Source: Flavobacterium johnsoniae
GTDB taxonomy: Bacteria; Bacteroidota; Bacteroidia; Flavobacteriales; Flavobacteriaceae
Direction: 5' to 3'
Assembly (NCBI RefSeq): GCF_030388325.1
Contig: NZ_CP103794.1
Coordinates: 4,774,001 to 4,838,000 of the forward strand
Length of the DNA: 64,000 bases
Position numbers and translations under genes: made by a program. Below the pieces are notes generated by a model. It was not told where the DNA came from, ran no database searches, and was given only the letters and a program-made list of their open reading frames with translations. Shown piece by piece: positions 1 through 8,517 of the stretch. Numbering within the stretch: position 1 is the first letter of the stretch; each line of letters begins with the position of its first letter.

Positions 1-461
1 CTTTTGACTTCGGTATCACGGAGATTCAGGTTTATCACTTCTCCTTTTACTCCGTTGCTTTCTATAATGTCACCAATATTAAAAGGACGTTTAAAAGCCA
101 GCAGAATTCCGGCAAGAAAATTTTCTCCAATATCTTTAAGTGCAAAACCAATTACAAAAGCTGAGATTCCAGCGCCTGCAAGCATGCTTTGCGCAACTCC
201 TTCAAGTCCAATAATTTTGAACATAAACAAAACCCCAATAATAATCAAAACCGATTTGATTAAACGGGCAATAAAAGTTGCCAAAAGACGATCGTGCATT
301 CTAGCTTTAAGACGATTTCCTGCAAAAATGCCAACTCGAGCCGCAATAAACCACGAAACGAGAATTACGATAATAGCCAGAATAAATTTAGGCGTAAGAT
401 CGACTATACTATAATAATAATTTTCTAAATGCTTAAAAACGTCCTGAACGAAATCTTCCAT
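1..461 (-). CDS. MscS-family mechanosensitive channel, 3' end outside window
   Basis: The minus-strand reading frame starts at the ATG at 461-459 and stays open to the left edge (about 153 codons). It shows two hydrophobic segments (near residues 22-45 and 68-90), then a Gly/Ala-rich pore-lining helix and the sequence FALKDIGENFLAGILL followed by RPFNIGD, the hallmark of the MscS family pore and start of the beta domain. By family knowledge it is an inner-membrane channel that opens under membrane tension to release solutes during hypo-osmotic shock. The C-terminal part lies beyond position 1. No partner gene is visible; the next gene (cupin) has the same orientation, about 100 bases upstream. 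Confidence 0.88.
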   Translation of the reverse strand, partial: MEDFVQDVFKHLENYYYSIVDLTPKFILAIIVILVSWFIAARVGIFAGNRLKARMHDRLLATFIARLIKSVLIIIGVLFMFKIIGLEGVAQSMLAGAGISAFVIGFALKDIGENFLAGILLAFKRPFNIGDIIESNGVKGEVINLNLRDTEVK

Positions 462-565
462 AATTATGCGTTGTAAAAAGTAAAACTTTAAAATTAGAAC
501 TTTTTAAAAACGGAAGACTTACAGGATTTAATTAGAATTTTATAAAATCTATTGAAATGTGATTA

Positions 566-1000
566 TTACCACAAATCTTTCTTAATCACCAAATATTTCA
601 AATCTGTTTTTCCCGCATTACTAATTCCGTGTTCGGCATTTGGCGGACAATACAAGCTTGTATTTGGTCCAACGACAACTGTTTTTCCGTCTAAGAAAAA
701 AGAAGCCGAACCTTCTAGAATATAAAAGAATTCTTCTTCTGGATGATGATGTGGTGCGTGTGTTGATTTTCCAGGTTCGACAATACTCATTTTTAAAGTG
801 TTTTCTTGTGTGAAATCTTTATTGGCAAACCAATATTGATAGCCGACTTTGGTTTTAGTAGCTTTGTTTATATCAAAATGATTGACACAGTTTTCGATTG
901 TGTATTGTGGTGGTGCAGTTTCTTTTTTTGTTTCTTGTGAGAAAGTCTGTTGGAAAAATAAAACAGTAATTGTGGTTTTTAGGATGGTTAGAGTTTTCAT
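566..1000 (-). CDS. Secreted cupin-domain protein
   Basis: About 144 residues when started at the ATG at 1000. That start gives a clean signal peptide (MKTLTILKTTITVLFFQQTFSQ); a longer frame upstream runs through a palindrome and is rejected as the start. The C-terminal two thirds is a single cupin barrel: motif 1 has the metal-binding cluster HAPHHHPEEEFFYILEG and motif 2 is GPNTSLYCPPNAEHGI, so the usual His/His/Glu/His ligands are present. Function beyond a small metal-binding periplasmic or secreted cupin cannot be told. A perfect palindrome about 45-70 bases upstream may be its operator. Confidence 0.82.
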   Translation of the reverse strand: MKTLTILKTTITVLFFQQTFSQETKKETAPPQYTIENCVNHFDINKATKTKVGYQYWFANKDFTQENTLKMSIVEPGKSTHAPHHHPEEEFFYILEGSASFFLDGKTVVVGPNTSLYCPPNAEHGISNAGKTDLKYLVIKKDLW

Positions 1001-1044
1001 TTTTTTTGTTGTAATGTTACGAAAAAAATCTATTAGATGATTTT

Positions 1045-1068
1045 TAAACTGGACTTCAGTCCAGTTTA
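1045..1068. promoter_or_regulatory. Palindromic putative operator upstream of cupin gene
   Basis: Arms of 11 bases (taaactggact / agtccagttta) separated by two bases, perfectly complementary, 45 bases upstream of the cupin start. The short spacer and position favour a dimeric HTH-regulator site over a terminator. No cognate regulator can be assigned within the window; the TetR gene to the right has a different site (TAACA-N-TGTTA). Confidence 0.5.
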
Positions 1069-1177
1069 AAATGCAATTCAATGATTTAGATATATTTTAT
1101 TTCTCTGGAATTTTTCTGAGAGGAAATTGTTTGAAATAAACTTTGACAAAGTTCTAATGAAAAAATACATTTTCTCT

Positions 1178-1252
1178 CCTAGCCCTGATCGAAACGGCAT
1201 CCTTTTGTGGTGGGGTTCACCACAAAAGATATAGTGGAGAGCGGGACAAATG
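1178..1252 (+). ncRNA. Candidate conserved structured RNA/repeat (Flavo-1-like)
   Basis: This block lies between the cupin and tetR genes. A perfect 11-bp hairpin (1202-1212 with 1218-1228) is enclosed by two short purine-rich flanks, AGCCCTGATCGAAACGGCATC on the left and GATATAGTGGAGAGCGGGAC on the right. From memory, a block of this design (AGCCCTGAT..CGGCATCC-hairpin-GATA.AG.GGA.AGC.GGA) recurs in many Flavobacteria and other Bacteroidota genomes and may be the Rfam motif Flavo-1. That identification is recall, not a search. The hairpin sequence varies between copies while the flanks are kept, which is typical of a structured RNA. Confidence 0.55.
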
Positions 1253-1381
1253 GTCTTAAAATAGAAAAAATTCCTGCTTCGAATAAAAATCATTCAAATA
1301 AAAATCTGAATAAAACAAAGCCTTTACAAAGATTTTTAAAAATACTTATGGTGCGATAAGAAAATATTATGATAAAAATAT

Positions 1382-1411
1382 TTTGTAATTCGAAAATCCG
1401 CCATACATTTG
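1382..1411 (+). promoter_or_regulatory. Bacteroidota promoter of tetR
   Basis: TTTG at 1382-1385, an 18-base spacer, and TACATTTG at 1404-1411 match the -33/-7 consensus TTTG-N17-23-TANNTTTG. The expected start of transcription (about 1417) lies inside the TAACAGTGTTA palindrome, so the downstream TetR protein probably represses its own gene. Confidence 0.75.
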
Positions 1412-1413
1412 CC

Positions 1414-1424
1414 TAACAGTGTTA
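1414..1424. promoter_or_regulatory. TetR operator-like palindrome at tetR
   Basis: TAACA-G-TGTTA, a perfect 5-bp-arm palindrome, sits directly after the -7 element of the tetR promoter. The same core occurs four more times, with small changes, between tetR and the efflux genes. Confidence 0.65.
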
Positions 1425-1446
1425 AACGATTTAATACTTGAATACA

Positions 1447-2040
1447 ATGGCTAGCAAAGATCGAATTTTAAGACAAAAAGAAGAGACAAGAAATAATATT
1501 CTTGGCGCTGCTTATGATATCGTGAAAGATGAAGGCTGGAATGGTTTGAGTATGCGTAAAATTGCCGACAGAATCGAATATACTGCTCCTATTATTTATG
1601 AATATTTTTCGAATAAAGAAGCAATTTTAGAAGAACTTACAGGCAAAGGCTTTTTAAAACTGGCTAAGGAGTTACAGACTGCAAAAGACAAGTTTGAAAA
1701 ACCCGAAGATCAGTTAGAAGCCATGTGGATGACTTATTGGGATTTCGCTTTTACTAATACTGAAATGTATCAACTTATGTTTGGTGTTCAAATGACTTGC
1801 TGTGCACAGCGATGTTCGGCTCAGGAAGCACCTTACAAATTGTTTACTGGTGTTATTGCTGAAATTATGAAAGACAGCAATCCTAGTGAAGATATCATTA
1901 AACAAAAATATTTTACTTTCTTTTCTGTTATTCATGGTTTAATCGCCATCAACATCATTAACAAGAGTGATATTTTAGAAACAATAAATGCTCAGATTTT
2001 GAAAGATGCTATTACTGGTATCATCAAATCTATACAGTAA
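1447..2040 (+). CDS. TetR/AcrR-family repressor of the efflux operon
   Basis: About 197 residues from the ATG at 1447 (a TTG nine bases upstream is a less likely start). Residues about 12-58 form the TetR N-terminal HTH: EETRNNILGAAYDIVKDEG, then GLSMRKIADRI and IIYEYFSNKEAILEEL. The C-terminal part is a ligand-binding helical domain with a CCAQRC cysteine cluster near residue 118. It is followed in the same direction by an RND efflux operon and shares an operator core with it, so the natural inference is a local repressor of that pump that also controls itself. The inducer is unknown. Confidence 0.9.
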   Translation: MASKDRILRQKEETRNNILGAAYDIVKDEGWNGLSMRKIADRIEYTAPIIYEYFSNKEAILEELTGKGFLKLAKELQTAKDKFEKPEDQLEAMWMTYWDFAFTNTEMYQLMFGVQMTCCAQRCSAQEAPYKLFTGVIAEIMKDSNPSEDIIKQKYFTFFSVIHGLIAINIINKSDILETINAQILKDAITGIIKSIQ

Positions 2041-2043
2041 AAA

Positions 2044-2282
2044 AAATTTTCAATTTTACTTAACAGTGTAAAATGATTTAAACGGGATAATATAAAATCC
2101 TTTTTTTTATAACTTTCGCTTAACACTGTTAGAAAATTTAATAAAGGTAATAAAAGCTCTTTTTTTAGACTTTTACTTAACATCGTTAGATAATTTAATA
2201 CTGATTCAAAATAGAATTGGAACGGCTTACTGTATGGAAATTTGCGCACTTTTACTTAACAATGTTAGATAATTTAATTCAA
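2044..2282 (+). repeat. Four tandem promoter/operator-like units before RND genes
   Basis: Four imperfect units spaced 57-79 bases apart each contain CTTAAC followed by a TAACA-N-TGTTA-like core (cores at about 2061, 2121, 2178 and 2257) and then an A/T-rich ATTTAA stretch. The cores are TAACAGTGTAA, TAACACTGTTA (perfect), TAACATCGTTA and TAACAATGTTA (perfect). In front of each core is a degenerate version of the TANNTTTG box (for example TAACTTTC before the second) at the same spacing as in the intact tetR promoter. This looks like an amplified promoter-operator module of which several copies have decayed. Confidence 0.65.
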
Positions 2283-2357
2283 TTAAATATGAATCCCGAG
2301 AATGCCAGAATACCAAAGAATTTTATCCGAGAAAATGTTCAACCAATTAAAACCACT

Positions 2358-3506
2358 ATGAAAATGAAAAATGTAATTATAACCAGTTTTATTCTGGCCT
2401 TAGTATTAAGCAGCTGTGGCGACAAAAATCAAGCGCCTACTGCTCCACCTCCACCGGTTTTACCAGTTTTGGCCATCACAAGTGCCAATACAATAACTGA
2501 CTCTGAATATCCTGCTTCTATACAAGGAACTGTTGATGTTGAAATTCGTCCACAAGTGAGCGGAAACCTTGACAGAATCTATGTAGACGAAGGAGCTTAT
2601 GTAAGTAAAGGACAAACGTTATTCAAAATCAATGAGCGTCCATTTCGCGAGCAGTTAAACAATGCTTTAGCAAGTTTACACGCTGCAGAAGCGGCTTTGA
2701 TTAACGCCAATTTAGAAGTAGATAAATTAACTCCTTTGGTACAAAACAAAGTAGTTTCTGATTATCAGTTAAAAACAGCTAAAGCTTCTCAAAAAATTGC
2801 TGCTGCCAATATCGAACAGGCAAAAGCAATGGTTGGTTCTGCTAAAATTAATTTAGGATACACTAACGTAACAGCTCCAGTAAGCGGTTACATCGGAAGA
2901 TTGCCTAAAAAACAAGGAAGTTTAGTTTCTGCTTCTGATGTTGAGGCTCTTACTACTTTATCAGACGTTCACGAAGTATACGCTTACTTCTCTTTGGGTG
3001 AAACCGATTTCATCAACTTTAAGGAGCAATATGCTGGAAGTTCATTAGGCGATAAAATCAAAAAACTGCCTCCCGTTACTTTGATTTTGGCTGATAACAA
3101 TGCTTATCCTCAAACCGGAAAAATCGATATGGTTGATGGTCAGTTTGATAAAACTACTGGAGCAATCACTATTAGAGCAACTTTCCCAAATAAAGGCGGT
3201 GTTTTGCGTTCTGGAAACACAGGAAGAATCCGTTTAGGATTAAACCACGACGATGCAATCTTAGTTCCTCAAGCTGCTACAGTTGAAATGCAGGACAAAG
3301 TATTTGTCTTCAGTGTAGGTAAAGACAACAAAGTAACTAAAACGCCTATCATTATTGTCGGTAAAAGCGGTACTAATTATTTAATTAAAGAAGGTGTAAA
3401 AACTGGCGATCAAATCGTGTTAAGCGGTATTGACAAACTTCAGGACGGGCAAGCGATCCAGCCTGAAAAATCAACTAAAGTTGCCGAAGTAACTAATCAA
3501 AAATAA
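2358..3506 (+). CDS. RND efflux periplasmic adaptor (membrane fusion) lipoprotein
   Basis: About 382 residues from the ATG at 2358; this start exposes a lipoprotein signal (FILALVLSSC, lipobox LSSC). An upstream extension would read through the operator array and is rejected. After a proline-rich linker come the HlyD/AcrA domains: barrel-sandwich part (VEIRPQVSGNLDRIYVDEG), an alpha-helical hairpin (about residues 95-165), the second lipoyl half (TNVTAPVSGYIGRL), beta-barrel and membrane-proximal domains. It bridges the inner-membrane pump encoded 12 bases downstream and the outer-membrane channel encoded at 7010. Substrates are unknown. Confidence 0.93.
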   Translation: MKMKNVIITSFILALVLSSCGDKNQAPTAPPPPVLPVLAITSANTITDSEYPASIQGTVDVEIRPQVSGNLDRIYVDEGAYVSKGQTLFKINERPFREQLNNALASLHAAEAALINANLEVDKLTPLVQNKVVSDYQLKTAKASQKIAAANIEQAKAMVGSAKINLGYTNVTAPVSGYIGRLPKKQGSLVSASDVEALTTLSDVHEVYAYFSLGETDFINFKEQYAGSSLGDKIKKLPPVTLILADNNAYPQTGKIDMVDGQFDKTTGAITIRATFPNKGGVLRSGNTGRIRLGLNHDDAILVPQAATVEMQDKVFVFSVGKDNKVTKTPIIIVGKSGTNYLIKEGVKTGDQIVLSGIDKLQDGQAIQPEKSTKVAEVTNQK

Positions 3507-3518
3507 TTCTAAAACACA

Positions 3519-6500
3519 ATGTTCAAAATATTTATACAAAGACCAGTACTTGCTACTGTAATCTCCATTCTTTTGGTGATTTTAGGGGTACTTGGTTTAA
3601 CTAAACTGCCTTTACAACAGTTTCCTGATATTGCGCCTCCATCGGTTTTGGTAACGGCGGTATATCCTGGAGCTAACGCAGAAACGGTTTTACGTTCTGT
3701 GGCACCTTCTATCGAAGAATCTATAAATGGTGTAGAAAACATGACTTATATGAGTTCTACAGCCAGTAACGACGGTACTTTGGCTATAACAGTTTTCTTT
3801 AAACTAGGAACTGATGCCGACCAAGCTGCGGTAAACGTACAAAATCGTGTTGCACAAGCAACGAGCCAGCTTCCTGCGGAAGTTGTACAACAAGGTATTG
3901 TTACGGCGAAACAACAAAACAGTTTCATCATGGCAATTGGTATGTACACCGAAGATGAAGCAAAATACGATCAGACTTTTGTTGCCAATTATGCACAAAT
4001 CAATATTATTCCGGAATTAAAACGTATTCCGGGTGTGGGTTCTGCCAGTATTTTTGGTGGTGTAAAAGATTACTCTATGCGTGTTTGGTTAAACCCGACA
4101 CAAATGTCAACTTATAAAGTGACGCCAAGCGAAGTTATGGGAGCGATTCAGGACAAAAGTTTGGAAGCGGCTCCAGGGAAATTTGGAGAGCGAAGCAAAG
4201 AAGTTTTTGAATACGTTATTAAATATAAAGGGAAATTAACCAAACCAGAAGATTATGAAAATATTGCTATACGTTCTAATGCAGATGGTTCAGTACTTCG
4301 CTTAAAAGATGTAGCGAGAGTTGAACTTGGAGCCTATTCTTATAACAGTTTAACTCGTTTAAATGGTAAAAAAGGAATTGTAATTGGGGTTATTCAGTTA
4401 GCTGGATCTAACTCAAATGATATTCAGATTGCCATTAACAAAATGATGGAAAAGGCTTCTAAAGATTTTCCAAAAGGTATTAAACACAATATTTTCTATA
4501 GTACAAAAGTATCTCTTGACCAATCTATCGAGCAAGTTGAGCATACCTTATTAGAAGCTTTTATTCTAGTATTTATTGTGGTATTTATCTTCTTGCAAGA
4601 TTTTAGATCAACATTAATCCCGGCTATTGCTGTACCTGTAGCAATTTTAGGAACGTTCTTCTTCATGCAGTTATTCGGATTTTCGATCAACCTTTTAACA
4701 CTTTTCGCATTAATTCTGGCGATTGGTATTGTGGTCGATGATGCCATTGTGGTAGTCGAAGCGGTGCATGCGAAAATGGAGCATAAACGTTTGTCTCCAA
4801 AAATCGCAACCCATGAAGCAATGCACGAAATAACGGGTGCTATTATCTCGATTACGCTGGTAATGGCTGCTGTATTCCTGCCGGTTGGTTTTATGGAAGG
4901 CTCAACAGGAGTTTTCTATCGTCAGTTTGCCTTTACGATGGCAATTGCAATTGTAATTTCGGCTGTTAATGCCTTGACTTTAAGTCCAGCACTTGCTGCT
5001 TTGTTCTTAAAAGACAATCATTCAGCACACGATCACGATGCGCCTTATGAGAAAAAAGGTTTTAAAGACAAATTCTTTACCGCTTTCAACAGCAGTTTTG
5101 AATCTTTGACTAATCGTTACGTTGGCGGAATTAAATTCTTAATCAGAAAAAAATGGTTGAGTTTAGGCGGATTAGCTGCTATTACGCTTGCAACAGTTTT
5201 ATTAGTAAAAACAACTCCTGCCGGATTTATTCCAACTGAAGATCAAGGGTTTATTGCAATCGCTGTAAATACGCCATCTGGAACTTCGCTTGACGGAACT
5301 CAAAAAGTAATGACTGAAGCTGAAAATACTTTAAGAGGTTTAGACGCTTCTAGATTTGTAACCGCGATTTCAGGTTTCAATTTATTGACAAACTCTACAA
5401 GTCCATCTTCTGCTGTTGTTTTCGTATTGCTTAAACCAAACGAAGAACGAGGCGAAGTAAAAAACATTGACGAAATTATGAATCAGGTTCGTGGTAAACT
5501 GGGAAGTATTTCTGGCGGAAGTTTCTTCGTATTCAGCTTCCCAACTGTTCCCGGATTTAGTAACGTTGAGGCTTTAGACTTAGTTCTTCAAGATAAAACG
5601 GGAGGAAAACTGGATAAATTCAGCGGAATTTCTCAAAACTTTATCGGCGAATTGATGAAACGCCCTGAAATTGCCGTTGCCTTTACTTCTTTCAAAGCAG
5701 ATTATCCACAATTGCAATTAGAAGTTAACGACGAAAAAGCAAATCAATTGGGTGTTAACGTAAAAGACATTTTACAAACCATGCAAGCTTACTTTGGTAG
5801 CGCACAGGCATCTGACTTTAACCGATTTGGTAAATATTACCGTGTGGTTGTTCAGGCCGATATCGAAGACAGAGCAGATCCAACAGCAATTGATCGTGTT
5901 TTTGTAAAAAACAAAACAGGCGAAATGGTGCCAATTAATACATTAGTAAAACTAACTCGTATTTATGGTTCAGAAACCGCTTCTAGATATAATTTGTTTA
6001 ACTCAATTTCTATTAATGCCATTCCGAAACCTGGATTTAGTTCCGGTGATGCCATTAAAGCCATTGAAGAAGTAGCAGCACAACAATTACCTGCAGGTTA
6101 CGGGTTTGAATTCTCGGGCCAAACACGTGAGGAGATTTCGTCTGGAGGACAATCTGCAACAATATTTTTACTGTGTTTGATATTCGTTTATTTCTTACTT
6201 GCTGCACAGTACGAAAGTTACATTTTGCCTTTGGCAGTAATCTTATCAATCCCTGCAGGTATTTTTGGAGTATTCGTTGCTATTGGTTTAACTGGAATTG
6301 AAAACAATATTTACGTACAAGTTGCTCTTGTCATGCTGATCGGACTTCTCGCCAAAAACGCCATTTTGATTGTGGAATTTGCGGTACAGAAAAGAAAATC
6401 AGGAATGGCGCTAGTACGAGCTTCAATTGATGCTGCAAAATTACGTCTAAGACCAATTATCATGACCTCTCTAGCTTTTATTGTTGGTTTAGTGCCAATG

Positions 6501-6683
6501 ATGAGTGCCAAAGGACCATCTGCTCAAGGAAATCACTCTATCAGTATTGGAGCTGCGGGCGGAATGATTTCGGGAGTAATTTTAGGATTATTCATTATTC
6601 CGGTTTTATTCATCGTCTTCCAATATTTACAAGAAAAGGTATCTGGAAAACCAGTTGCCGTAATTCATAACGAAGAAAAATAA
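3519..6683 (+). CDS. RND efflux pump, AcrB/HAE1 family
   Basis: 1054 residues, the usual length for HAE1 pumps. It begins MFKIFIQRPVLATVISILLV (TM1), has twelve predicted TM segments in two repeats and two large periplasmic loops. The proton-relay pair Asp407-Asp408 is present in TM4 (GIVVDDAIVVVEA) at the AcrB positions, and the second half has the matching LIGLLAKNAILIVEFA. By family knowledge it is a proton-driven trimeric exporter of drugs, dyes or other amphiphiles. It is encoded in one operon with the adaptor (12-base gap), followed two bases later by a 37-residue membrane peptide and then the outer membrane factor. Confidence 0.95.
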   Translation: MFKIFIQRPVLATVISILLVILGVLGLTKLPLQQFPDIAPPSVLVTAVYPGANAETVLRSVAPSIEESINGVENMTYMSSTASNDGTLAITVFFKLGTDADQAAVNVQNRVAQATSQLPAEVVQQGIVTAKQQNSFIMAIGMYTEDEAKYDQTFVANYAQINIIPELKRIPGVGSASIFGGVKDYSMRVWLNPTQMSTYKVTPSEVMGAIQDKSLEAAPGKFGERSKEVFEYVIKYKGKLTKPEDYENIAIRSNADGSVLRLKDVARVELGAYSYNSLTRLNGKKGIVIGVIQLAGSNSNDIQIAINKMMEKASKDFPKGIKHNIFYSTKVSLDQSIEQVEHTLLEAFILVFIVVFIFLQDFRSTLIPAIAVPVAILGTFFFMQLFGFSINLLTLFALILAIGIVVDDAIVVVEAVHAKMEHKRLSPKIATHEAMHEITGAIISITLVMAAVFLPVGFMEGSTGVFYRQFAFTMAIAIVISAVNALTLSPALAALFLKDNHSAHDHDAPYEKKGFKDKFFTAFNSSFESLTNRYVGGIKFLIRKKWLSLGGLAAITLATVLLVKTTPAGFIPTEDQGFIAIAVNTPSGTSLDGTQKVMTEAENTLRGLDASRFVTAISGFNLLTNSTSPSSAVVFVLLKPNEERGEVKNIDEIMNQVRGKLGSISGGSFFVFSFPTVPGFSNVEALDLVLQDKTGGKLDKFSGISQNFIGELMKRPEIAVAFTSFKADYPQLQLEVNDEKANQLGVNVKDILQTMQAYFGSAQASDFNRFGKYYRVVVQADIEDRADPTAIDRVFVKNKTGEMVPINTLVKLTRIYGSETASRYNLFNSISINAIPKPGFSSGDAIKAIEEVAAQQLPAGYGFEFSGQTREEISSGGQSATIFLLCLIFVYFLLAAQYESYILPLAVILSIPAGIFGVFVAIGLTGIENNIYVQVALVMLIGLLAKNAILIVEFAVQKRKSGMALVRASIDAAKLRLRPIIMTSLAFIVGLVPMMSAKGPSAQGNHSISIGAAGGMISGVILGLFIIPVLFIVFQYLQEKVSGKPVAVIHNEEK

Positions 6684-6685
6684 AA

Positions 6686-6799
6686 ATGGAAAACTATATC
6701 ACAACCATTCTTGTTGCCATCATATTTGGCATCGGATATATATCGTACAGAATCTCAAAAGATCTTGAAACTAGAAAAGATACTTGTACAGAAATTTAA
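6686..6799 (+). CDS. Small single-TM peptide encoded directly after the RND pump
   Basis: An ATG two bases after the pump stop codon opens a 37-codon frame: a short polar start (MENY), one hydrophobic segment (ITTILVAIIFGIGYISY) and a charged tail with one cysteine (ending KDTCTEI). The arrangement (tight coupling, one TM helix, charged cytosolic tail) resembles a pump-associated small membrane protein such as AcrZ in concept, but there is no visible sequence similarity to it. I do not recognise the family. It could be a chance ORF; conservation behind other flavobacterial pumps would decide. Confidence 0.45.
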   Translation: MENYITTILVAIIFGIGYISYRISKDLETRKDTCTEI

Positions 6800-6830
6800 T
6801 CTGTTGGTGAGATTTAAAAAAAAATATTTT

Positions 6831-6964
6831 AACACATAGAGACATAGAATTGTATGTCTAAAAGAGAGATTAAAAGAAATTAGTTTCCACACATAGCAAC
6901 TATGTGCATTTAAACTAGTGAAACGCCTTTTTAAATTATCAAAAATTATGTCTCTCTATGTGTT
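6831..6964. repeat. Imperfect inverted repeat between pump and OMF genes
   Basis: AACACATAGAGACATA (6831-6846) is repeated as its reverse complement with two extra bases at 6947-6964, and a smaller palindrome CACATAG-caa-CTATGTG lies between (6890-6906). It interrupts the operon between the small peptide and the outer membrane factor, so it could fold in the mRNA. It has the look of the dispersed nested-palindrome elements elsewhere in the window. Confidence 0.7.
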
Positions 6965-7009
6965 CAAAAAAAATATACCCAAAGGGTACAGAAATCTAAT
7001 AAAAAGACA

Positions 7010-8428
7010 ATGAAAAATTATATAACCAAAATCGTGACCTTCGCCATTCTGATCACGACCTTAATATCCTGTAAAGTATCTAAGGATGTTGAAACTCCAA
7101 AAGATGCATTTCCTGAAAATTTCAGGAATGCATCGGTTTCGAGTGATACAACAAGTATCGCCGATTTGGAATGGAAAAACTTCTATACAGAAAAAGATAT
7201 TATTAAACTAATAGACAGTGCTGTAGCTAGAAACAATGATTTGCTTATTGCAGAAAAAAACATTGAAATCGCACAATACAGATTTACGCAGTCAAAATGG
7301 GGAAATGTTCCTCAGGTTAATTTATTTGTAAATGCCAGCACAAGTAATCCGTCTGACAATAGTTTTACAGGATTAAACTTAAATCAAGCCATTGGCGCTA
7401 AACATATTGACGACTATTCTGCTGGAGCTTCACTTTCTTGGGAGGCTGATATTTGGGGAAAGATCAGAAACCAAAAGAAAGGAGCTTACGCAGGATATCT
7501 TCAATCAGCTGAAGTAAAAAAAGCATTGCAGACTACAATTGTTGCCAATGTTTCTAAAGGGTATTACAATCTTTTAATGCTTGATGCTCAATTGGATATT
7601 GCTAGACAAAATCTTCGTTTAAATGATAGTACAACCAATATTATCAAATTAAAATACGATGCTGGTCAGGTAACTAATTTAGCGATTCAACAATCTGAAG
7701 CACAAAAATTAACAGCATCACAATTGATTCCGTTATTAGAACAAAATATTGCGATTCAGGAAAATGCTTTGAGTGTTTTAACTGGTTCTTTTCCAAACGC
7801 TAAAGAAAGATCTATTCGTTTAAGTGCTTTACAGGTTAAAAACAACAATGCAATCGGAATTCCTTCTTCATTAGTAAGCAGAAGACCAGATGTTAAAAGT
7901 GCTGAATTAGCGCTTAAAGCAGCCAATGCAAACGTGGGAATCACAAAAGCAGATTTATATCCTGCTTTAAGAATCACAGCACAAGGCGGTTTGAACTCTT
8001 TCGAAACAAGTAACTGGTTTAATATTCCTGCTTCTTTATTTGGAACTGTTGCTGGAGGTTTAACACAACCTATTCTAAACAACAAAAGAGTTAGAACGCA
8101 ATATAATATCGCTGTCGCGGAAAGAGAAAAAGCAGTTTTAGCTTTCAGACAATCGGTTTTGGTTGCTGTAAGCGAAGTTTCTGATGCTTTGGTTAAAGTA
8201 GAGAAATTACAACAGCAAGAAACTTTCCTTAAAGAAAAAGTAAAAACGTTGCAACAAGCGATTAAAAATGCCAACCTTTTATTCAAAAATGGTATGGCAG
8301 AATATCTTGAAGTTTTAACTGCACAAGCTAATTTATTGCAAAGTGAGTTAGAATTAGCAGATTTAAAAAGACAACAACTAACAGCCAATACCGATTTGTA
8401 TCGCGCTCTTGGTGGCGGCTGGAAATAA
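7010..8428 (+). CDS. Outer membrane efflux lipoprotein, TolC/OprM (NodT) family
   Basis: 472 residues starting MKNYITKIVTFAILITTLISC, a lipoprotein signal with lipobox LISC. Two OEP repeats follow, with long coiled-coil helices (about residues 180-250 and 370-460) and the conserved stretch VSRRPDVKSAELALKAANAN. By family knowledge it forms the trimeric outer membrane duct of the tripartite efflux system. It lies about 330 bases after the pump gene in the same direction and completes the TetR-adaptor-pump-OMF set; the gap holds the small peptide and an inverted repeat. Confidence 0.93.
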   Translation: MKNYITKIVTFAILITTLISCKVSKDVETPKDAFPENFRNASVSSDTTSIADLEWKNFYTEKDIIKLIDSAVARNNDLLIAEKNIEIAQYRFTQSKWGNVPQVNLFVNASTSNPSDNSFTGLNLNQAIGAKHIDDYSAGASLSWEADIWGKIRNQKKGAYAGYLQSAEVKKALQTTIVANVSKGYYNLLMLDAQLDIARQNLRLNDSTTNIIKLKYDAGQVTNLAIQQSEAQKLTASQLIPLLEQNIAIQENALSVLTGSFPNAKERSIRLSALQVKNNNAIGIPSSLVSRRPDVKSAELALKAANANVGITKADLYPALRITAQGGLNSFETSNWFNIPASLFGTVAGGLTQPILNNKRVRTQYNIAVAEREKAVLAFRQSVLVAVSEVSDALVKVEKLQQQETFLKEKVKTLQQAIKNANLLFKNGMAEYLEVLTAQANLLQSELELADLKRQQLTANTDLYRALGGGWK

Positions 8429-8517
8429 TACCTGTTACATTACCCGTTAATTATTTATTTTTTGAGATGAAAACGCTGTGAGACCTTTGGGTTTCATGGC
8501 GTTTTTTAGTTTGATTT

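Noticed and set aside
1078..1293. 71-codon minus-strand frame over the hairpin region
   Set aside because: It reads through the structured-RNA-like repeat; similar frames appear wherever that repeat occurs. No codon-usage or family support.
1992..2249. 85-codon minus-strand frame with repeated 20-residue units
   Set aside because: The repetition merely reflects the tandem operator units in DNA and the frame overlaps the tetR 3' end.
7756..8388. 210-codon antisense frame in the outer membrane factor gene
   Set aside because: Entirely opposite a well-supported coding gene; amino-acid composition (Ser/Leu/Cys-rich) is typical of a shadow frame.
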